34,531 bases of DNA, taken from contig JAOABK010000020.1 in the NCBI GenBank assembly GCA_026418415.1, forward strand, positions 1-34,531. Direction: 5' to 3'. Positions 33,567 through 34,531 of the stretch are shown one piece after another. The position numbers were made by a program, and so were the translations under genes. The notes beneath the pieces are model-generated. The model did no database searches, was not told where the DNA came from, and saw only the letters and a program-made list of their open reading frames with translations. Positions within the stretch are counted from its first letter, which is position 1. The number at the start of each line of letters is the position of its first letter. This DNA comes from Pseudomonadota bacterium. GTDB lineage: Bacteria; CALINM01.

Positions 33567-33830
33567 ATGAAGATGATTTTATTTATTTTTATTTGTTTTT
33601 ATACATCACTAACATTTGCAAACACTTTTAACGAAAATTCAGCAAAGGCAATCTTTGAGAGTAGATGTTCTATCTGTCATCCCCTCGAATGGTCTTTAGA
33701 AAGGAGAAAAACCAAGAAGGGCTGGAAGGAAACCGTTGAAAGGATGAGAAAAAAGACTGCAGGTAATGTCATAAGTGATGAGGATGTTGTAATCATTACG
33801 GAGTATTTATATAAAATTCGGGGGAAATAA
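33567..33830 (+). CDS. Small exported mono-haem cytochrome c
   Basis: This 87-residue protein has a signal peptide (MKMILFIFICFYTSLTFA) and one haem c site CSICH (Cys34, Cys37, His38). Met60 in WKETVERMRKK is a likely distal ligand, and ISDEDVVIITEYLYKI is the final helix of a class I-like small cytochrome. It is expected to carry single electrons in the periplasm. The stop is immediately followed by the start codon of the UbiD-family gene, so both are one unit. Confidence 0.85.
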   Translation: MKMILFIFICFYTSLTFANTFNENSAKAIFESRCSICHPLEWSLERRKTKKGWKETVERMRKKTAGNVISDEDVVIITEYLYKIRGK

Positions 33831-34531
33831 TTGGCTTACAGGGATCTCAGGGAGTTTATATCCTTTCTTGAAAAAAAAAATGAGATTGTGCGGATCAAGG
33901 AAAAGGTCTCCTATCATTTAGAGATAGCTGAGATCACTGATAGGGTTTCTAAAGCTGGTGGACCTGCACTTTTTTTTGAAAATGTTGATAATTCTGACTT
34001 TCCGGTTGTAACAAATCTTTTTGGTTCCTTTAAAAGAATGGCATGGGCATTAGGGGTTGAGGATATTGAAGATATTCCCAAAAGAATTACTAAATTATTA
34101 AATCAGAAGCCCCCTGAAGGGTTTATTGATAAGATTAAGATGCTTCCCCAGTTGTTTGAATTTGCCAAGTATTTCCCCAAAATTGTGAAAAATGCGCCCT
34201 GTCAGGAGATAGTTGAAGAAAATCCCGATGTGACAAAACTTCCTGCACTTTTTTGCTGGCCCAAAGATGGTGGACGCTTTATTACCCTTCCCCTTGTTTT
34301 TACTAAAGATCCGGAAACTGGTATCAGAAACTGCGGAATGTATAGAATGCATATCTATGATGCTAAAACTACCGGTATGCATTGGCATCTTCACAAGGAT
34401 GGTTCCCACCATTATATAAAGGCAGAAAAGATGGGAAAAAGGCTGGAAGTGGCAGTTGCCATAGGAGGGGATCCCGCAGTAATTTATTCTGCTACTGCAC
34501 CCCTTCCTGCAAATATTGATGAGATGCTTTT
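33831..34531 (+). CDS. UbiD-family prenyl-FMN decarboxylase, N-terminal part (runs off right edge)
   Basis: The frame starts with TTG at 33831, directly after the cytochrome stop, and gives LAYRDLREFISFLEKKNEIV, which aligns with the usual MAYRDLREFI start of the UbiD family. It remains open to the window end (233 codons). Visible family segments are TNLFGSFKRMAWALG, WPKDGGRFITLP and GMYRMHIYDAKTTGMHWH, then AVAIGGDPAVIYSATAPLP. UbiD/MqnL-type enzymes use prenylated FMN to decarboxylate an aromatic acid in ubiquinone or menaquinone synthesis. The neighbouring cytochrome fits a respiratory-quinone context. The catalytic Glu-Arg-Glu part lies beyond the window. Confidence 0.9.
   Translation, partial: MAYRDLREFISFLEKKNEIVRIKEKVSYHLEIAEITDRVSKAGGPALFFENVDNSDFPVVTNLFGSFKRMAWALGVEDIEDIPKRITKLLNQKPPEGFIDKIKMLPQLFEFAKYFPKIVKNAPCQEIVEENPDVTKLPALFCWPKDGGRFITLPLVFTKDPETGIRNCGMYRMHIYDAKTTGMHWHLHKDGSHHYIKAEKMGKRLEVAVAIGGDPAVIYSATAPLPANIDEML

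Overview
The window is AT-rich (roughly one third G+C by eye) and densely coding. It looks like a chromosome of a Gram-negative, probably anaerobic and possibly thermophilic bacterium. The evidence is lipopolysaccharide-type glycosyltransferases, a patatin-like protein, an AsmA/DUF748 envelope protein, a secreted c-type cytochrome and a UbiD-type decarboxylase. The order tmk-holB-ricT-metG-tatD is conserved in several phyla, so I do not assign a lineage. No tRNA, rRNA, CRISPR array or insertion sequence is visible. No gene-free stretch exceeds about 220 bases.

Layout. (1) 2-2487, plus strand: the end of a patatin-like gene, then queD-folE2-queE, three enzymes of the early 7-deazaguanine (preQ0) pathway. 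(2) 2515-5348, plus: three glycosyltransferases for surface polysaccharide or LPS core. (3) 5401-9406, minus: Lon protease, then a two-gene unit for exported proteins, one with IPT/TIG-like repeats. (4) 9573-13196, plus: an accessory run of a GYF_2/membrane/trypsin-like protein broken by one apparent frameshift in a T run, a polytopic membrane protein, a class II glutamine amidotransferase and an ArdC-like metallopeptidase. (5) 13318-16224: a DUF748/AsmA-like protein. (6) 16443-17780: two tiny related membrane proteins, a compact metallopeptidase and a secreted Cys-rich protein. (7) 17917-22422: a 1501-residue SF1 helicase with a C-terminal PD-(D/E)XK nuclease and a winged helix, a defence-like architecture. 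(8) 22630-24520: rplM-rpsI-argC. (9) 24521-33464, minus: one long unit transcribed usp, P2C-type cation ATPase, tmk, holB, ricT, metG, tatD-radical SAM fusion. (10) 33567-34531, plus: a mono-haem cytochrome c and the start of a UbiD-family gene.

Three signals go beyond the gene list. First, five genes that begin transcription units lack a Shine-Dalgarno sequence and have a -10-like hexamer 6-8 bases before the start codon, which suggests leaderless mRNAs. Second, a near-identical element of about 31-34 bases lies upstream of both accessory operons (before 9573 and before 16443), so they may be co-regulated. Third, the two tiny membrane proteins share an ISNI-SF-LGFI core and sit in one operon with a metallopeptidase and a Cys-rich exported protein. 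That operon is the best candidate here for an undescribed system.
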